In this document: positions 60,930 through 64,000 of the stretch, piece after piece
How positions within the stretch are numbered: position 1 is the stretch's first letter
Layout of the letters: every line of letters begins with the position of its first letter
Assembly: GCF_015864665.1 (NCBI RefSeq)
Contig: NZ_JADYWU010000001.1
Span: 682,001-746,000 of the forward strand
DNA: 64,000 nt
Direction of reading: 5' to 3'
Source: Salinibacterium sp. SWN167
Lineage (GTDB): Bacteria; Actinomycetota; Actinomycetes; Actinomycetales; Microbacteriaceae
Made by a program: the position numbers and the translations under genes
The notes under the pieces: model-generated
Told to the model about the DNA's origin: nothing
Databases searched by the model: none
What the model saw: only the letters and a program-made list of their open reading frames with translations

Positions 60930-61004
60930 GGAGCAAAGCCTACGCGGCGCAGCTAGGGGCCGACGGTGGTAAGCATCAATCTTTGAAAGCTCCGCACAGC
61001 AGGC

Positions 61005-61823
61005 TTAGGGGTGAATGATCACCGCCAAAATTGCCCGGAGTTGACCGTAGGGCTCGGCTGCTGCAGCGTGCACTGCGGGATCACACGTCATCGTTGCGAC
61101 GAGCGAGGTGCCGGAGTCGGGCATCGAGCGGGCAATGACTTCTGCAACCTGATGTTCGCCAGTTGGTAAGGTGAGCGCCAGAGTTCCTGTGGCGAATTCG
61201 ATTGCGCTTTCGCCTTGTGTTGTAGAAAAAGTGACGTCGATGGTTCCCACGTCAAGAACCGAGGCTTCGGGGCCTTTGTCGGCGTAAGCCTCAATGACGC
61301 CATCGACCATTTCTTCTGAGGGAATGCTGTCAGTGGGACTCTCAGCCATCTGGCTAGCAACAGTTTGCGACGTGATGAGCGAACACCCGGTTTCGTCGTG
61401 CTGCCACACATTGACGCCATTGTCGTCGAAGGTGACGTGCTTCCAGTCAGGAGTCATTTGCCAAGCCCACACCGGCTGCCCATCAAACACCGCCAATGTC
61501 GTCAGCGGGATGTGTTCAACGCCACCAGCCAGCGGCGCAGGCGATTGCGTTGACTTTCCCTTCGTGATCGCTGTGCCTTCAGAATTGCAGCGATCATTGT
61601 CGCAATCCGCTGCTGGTGGAGTGCCGAAGACGAGACTTGCGGTCACGACGAACGCTGCGGCGATACCAATGAACACGAGTCCGCCGGCGGCGATGAGCGC
61701 CCACGCCCAGCGCGGTAACCCGCGTCGTGGGGTCGGGTCTCCAGCACTTGCCGGGTCGTGCGCCGACCCGTCCACCGGAAGGGGACGCTGAGGTGGACTG
61801 TCGCGGGGTGTCTGATCGGTCAT
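61005..61823 (-). CDS. Membrane-anchored hypothetical protein
   Basis: A 272-residue protein from the ATG at 61823 (AAAGGGAA upstream). A Pro-rich cytosolic start of about 45 residues leads to one helix (WAWALIAAGGLVFIGIAAAF), then an extracytosolic domain with Cys pairs (ADCDNDRC; ETGCSLI; MTCDPAV) and VWAWQMTPDWKHVTFDD. No family recognised. It is divergent from the Nudix-like gene at 62031. Confidence 0.75.
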   Translation of the reverse strand: MTDQTPRDSPPQRPLPVDGSAHDPASAGDPTPRRGLPRWAWALIAAGGLVFIGIAAAFVVTASLVFGTPPAADCDNDRCNSEGTAITKGKSTQSPAPLAGGVEHIPLTTLAVFDGQPVWAWQMTPDWKHVTFDDNGVNVWQHDETGCSLITSQTVASQMAESPTDSIPSEEMVDGVIEAYADKGPEASVLDVGTIDVTFSTTQGESAIEFATGTLALTLPTGEHQVAEVIARSMPDSGTSLVATMTCDPAVHAAAAEPYGQLRAILAVIIHP

Positions 61824-62030
61824 GGGTTCCCTTTCGCAAGACAGGCGAGTGCCTGAGACATGAACGCTAATTCGGGGGGCTGGTGCCTCCAGCGTGGAGT
61901 GCGCGAGCTGTGCACTGCGCGAGAGAAAGCGGGATTGTGGGCGACTAGTCACCGGCCAGGGCAAGCCCGCCGCGGCATCCGACCGCCGACATCGTGCACG
62001 CCAAACCCGCACGATGGGTGACAATGGAGC

Positions 62031-62570
62031 ATGAGCTCCGTCGGCACACCAGATCCCAACTCGTCTTGGCTTTCAGATGAGGAGCTTGCGGAGACCCGCA
62101 GGCGACTGCCGCTGCTCTATGTAGAGGCGGTTCCTGTGCGAGTAGATGGGCTGGGTCGCGTCACTGAGGTCGGCACTCTGGTGCGCGGCAACGATGGTGA
62201 GATTACTCGCACCCTCGTCTCTGGCCGTGTCATGTTTGGCGAGACGTTGCGCGATGCCCTGTTCCGTCATCTGGAAAAGGATCTGGGCCCGATGGCCTTC
62301 CCACTTTTGCCCGCAAGCCCGACCCCGTTCATGGTCGCCGAGTACTTCCCGTGGCCCGGCGATAGCCAGTTCACTGATCCCCGCCAGCACGCCGTTTCGA
62401 TGGCCTACGTCGTTCCTGTCACGGGTACGTGCGAACCGCGTCAGGATGCGCTTGAGCTCACCTGGTTGAGCCCCGCCGCAGCGGTCTCCGACGACGTCAC
62501 CGCCGACATGGAAGGCGGCCGCGGAGCACTCTTGCGCGCCGCCCTCGCTTCCGTCGGCGTTCTGCCGTAA
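62031..62570 (+). CDS. Nudix-like protein (DUF4916 type)
   Basis: A 179-residue protein whose LLYVEAVPVRVDGLGRVTEVG, SGRVMFGETLRDALFRHLEK and AVSMAYVVPVTG segments (read in part) match Nudix-fold DUF4916 proteins of actinobacteria. The Nudix box is degenerate: the GETLRDALFRHLEKDL segment has no REUxEE acidic pair, so catalysis is doubtful. Ends just before a stem-loop. Confidence 0.8.
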   Translation: MSSVGTPDPNSSWLSDEELAETRRRLPLLYVEAVPVRVDGLGRVTEVGTLVRGNDGEITRTLVSGRVMFGETLRDALFRHLEKDLGPMAFPLLPASPTPFMVAEYFPWPGDSQFTDPRQHAVSMAYVVPVTGTCEPRQDALELTWLSPAAAVSDDVTADMEGGRGALLRAALASVGVLP

Positions 62571-62602
62571 CTCGCGAGCCCCACCACCAGTTAAACGCCG
62601 AA

Positions 62603-62648
62603 GGGCGACGAACCCCAACCCAGCATTGCTGGGTGAGATTCGCCGCCC
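62603..62648. terminator. Stem-loop between convergent genes
   Basis: Outer arms GGGCGACGAA (62603-62612) and TTCGCCGCCC (62639-62648), and an inner perfect arm ACCCAGCA-TTGCTGGGT (62618-62634), make a long hairpin with an internal loop. It lies between the Nudix-like gene and the DEAD-box gene, which converge. Confidence 0.6.
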
Positions 62649-62678
62649 TCAGACGGTAAAGCTGTGTTGCGCTGAGCC

Positions 62679-64000
62679 TTAGCGCCCGCTGCTCGAAGCA
62701 CGACGGTTGGGTCGCACTACCTGGCCAACGCGAACGGGTCCGCTTCCGGCCTGAGCGCGGCCCTTGCCGCCGCGCGGACGCGTGGGAGCTTCAGCTTGCT
62801 GCTGGCGCGGCTGCTGAGTTGAGCGCTGTTCGCTTGAGCCTGAACCGGCAACGACGGCGCCACGGCCGGAGCCTTGACGATCGTTACGCTGTTGGCCGCC
62901 ACGAGCGCCGTCGCGAGCGCCATCACGTGCCTGGCCATCGCGAGCGGCACCGTTACGGCCACCACGAGAGTTACCTCCGTTGCCGCCACGTCCACCGGCT
63001 CCGCCACGTCCACCGGCGCCACCACGGCCACCCTCACGGGCACCATCACGTTCGCCTTCGTAGAATCCGCCTTCGCCGTCGCGACGTGAACGCTTGCGCT
63101 GGGCGTTTGCACCCTGCGAACGTCCACCCTGTGACTGGCCACGGGCGGGAGCTGCTGCGCGAGGCGCAGGCTTGACGTATTCGGCTACTTCACCGGTCAG
63201 GGCCACGACGGCTTCTGACTTGGCGTTGACGTGCTGCGGGGTCACCGTGATGGCGGCCTTACGCAGCAGTGCTGCAGTGTCTTTGCGCTGGGTCGGAAGA
63301 ACGATCGTGACAACGTCGCCCTCTTCTCCGGCACGAGCGGTACGGCCACTGCGGTGCAGGTATGCCTTGTGCTCGGCGGGCGGGTCAACGTGGATGACCA
63401 GCTCAATGTTGTCGACGTGCACGCCGCGGGCTGCGACGTCAGTAGCAACAAGCACCTTCACGTCGCCAGCGGAGAACGCGGCGAGGTTACGGTCACGGGC
63501 AACCTGCGAGAGGTTTCCGTGCAGGTCGACGGCGGGGATTCCGGCATCCGTCAACTGGCGTGCCAGCTTCTTGGCGTGGTGCTTGGTGCGCATGAAGAGG
63601 ATGCGGCGGCCGGTGCCCGAAGCAAGCTTCTCGATGAGAACGCGCTTGGATTCGACGCTCTCGGTCTCGAAGACGTGGTGGGTCATGGCGGAGACGTGCG
63701 AGTTTGCTTCGTCGACCGAGTGCAGAACCTCGTTGTGGAGGAAGCGGCGAACCAGCTTGTCTACACCGTTGTCGAGGGTGGCGCTGAACAGCATCCGCTG
63801 TCCATTGCTGGGGGTCTTGTCGAGGATGCGGGTCACGACGGGCAAGAATCCAAGGTCGGCCATGTGGTCGGCCTCGTCAAGCACGGTGATCTCGATTGCG
63901 TCAAGGCTCACGAAGCCCTGCTTCATGAGGTCTTCGAGGCGACCGGGGCAGGCAACGATAATGTCGACGCCGGCCTTGAGGGCAGCAACCTGGCGGTTCT
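62679..64000 (-). CDS. DEAD-box RNA helicase (C-terminal part, cut by window edge)
   Basis: The visible 440 residues start at ACPGRLEDLMKQGF and run through the DEAD motif VLDEADHMADLGF, SATLDN, the motif V region ATDVAARGVHVDNIELVIH and motif VI HRSGRTARAGEEG. The last 180 residues are an Arg/Gly-rich tail with GRGGAGGRGG-like and DGARDGARGG repeats, ending in the conserved KRRASSSGR-like basic finish. This is the architecture of CsdA/RhlE-type helicases in cold adaptation and ribosome assembly. The N-terminal 90 or so residues lie beyond the right edge. Confidence 0.95.
   Translation of the reverse strand, partial: NRQVAALKAGVDIIVACPGRLEDLMKQGFVSLDAIEITVLDEADHMADLGFLPVVTRILDKTPSNGQRMLFSATLDNGVDKLVRRFLHNEVLHSVDEANSHVSAMTHHVFETESVESKRVLIEKLASGTGRRILFMRTKHHAKKLARQLTDAGIPAVDLHGNLSQVARDRNLAAFSAGDVKVLVATDVAARGVHVDNIELVIHVDPPAEHKAYLHRSGRTARAGEEGDVVTIVLPTQRKDTAALLRKAAITVTPQHVNAKSEAVVALTGEVAEYVKPAPRAAAPARGQSQGGRSQGANAQRKRSRRDGEGGFYEGERDGAREGGRGGAGGRGGAGGRGGNGGNSRGGRNGAARDGQARDGARDGARGGQQRNDRQGSGRGAVVAGSGSSEQRSTQQPRQQQAEAPTRPRGGKGRAQAGSGPVRVGQVVRPNRRASSSGR

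Noticed and set aside
1-64000. CRISPR array or cas genes
   Set aside because: I saw no series of regularly spaced direct repeats and no Cas-like protein in any frame.

Overview
The window looks like chromosome of a high-GC actinobacterium, most likely Microbacteriaceae. The evidence is GC-rich coding sequence with frequent GTG starts, a ClpC with a ClgR-type box, a DUF2510 protein, CAP plus cell-wall-binding-2 secreted protein, a RecQ-phosphoribosyltransferase fusion, Lhr with Nei2, and a short actinobacterial-type N-acetylglutamate synthase. I cannot name genus or species from the sequence alone. Both ends cut a gene: a LysR regulator on the left and a DEAD-box RNA helicase on the right.

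Layout. 1-8.4 kb: LysR start, two paralogous lipoproteins, clpC, a short ArgA-like acetyltransferase and three small conserved proteins, closed by a strong terminator. 8.4-12.9 kb: radA, then a sulfane-sulfur operon (CoA-disulfide/persulfide reductase with rhodanese domain, single-domain rhodanese, CstR-like repressor) with a recognisable operator. 12.9-15.7 kb: tRNA-Ser(CGA) carrying a decayed 2.7-kb integrated element bounded by 24-bp direct repeats, with a truncated integrase and small cargo genes including a HIRAN-like protein. 15.7-18.1 kb: a small membrane protein, a TerC remnant and a secreted CAP/CWB2 protein. 18.1-23.5 kb: TetR regulator divergent from a putrescine oxidase, agmatine deiminase and amidase operon, which reads as an agmatine-to-putrescine-to-aminobutanal pathway.

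23.5-39.2 kb is an almost complete molybdenum cofactor locus. It holds cofactor synthesis (moaA, moaB/mog, moaC, moaD, moaE, moeA, moeB-rhodanese, mobA), molybdate uptake (modABC with a HTH-Mop regulator), sulfuration (fdhD), a MOSC protein, and the probable client enzyme, an FdhF/YdeP-type molybdopterin oxidoreductase. Beside the oxidoreductase lies an OFA-type transporter with a 33-residue partner protein. 39.3-43.6 kb holds unrelated singletons. 43.7-46.7 kb is a csoR-copZ-copA copper operon with its operator.

46.8-54.4 kb contains four paralogous four-helix membrane proteins, three of which end in a shared cytosolic peptide (consensus SSPGILLNGKPL). They are interleaved with a RecQ-like helicase, an HNH nuclease with an SRA-like front half, and a Nudix hydrolase. 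54.5-60.2 kb is nei2 and lhr (DNA repair). 60.3-64 kb holds an esterase, a membrane-anchored hypothetical, a Nudix-like protein and the truncated DEAD-box helicase.

The least explained system is the membrane-protein family with the conserved C-terminal peptide. The sulfur operon, the tRNA-Ser island and the polyamine operon also merit a second look. All calls are by reading; no database search was run.
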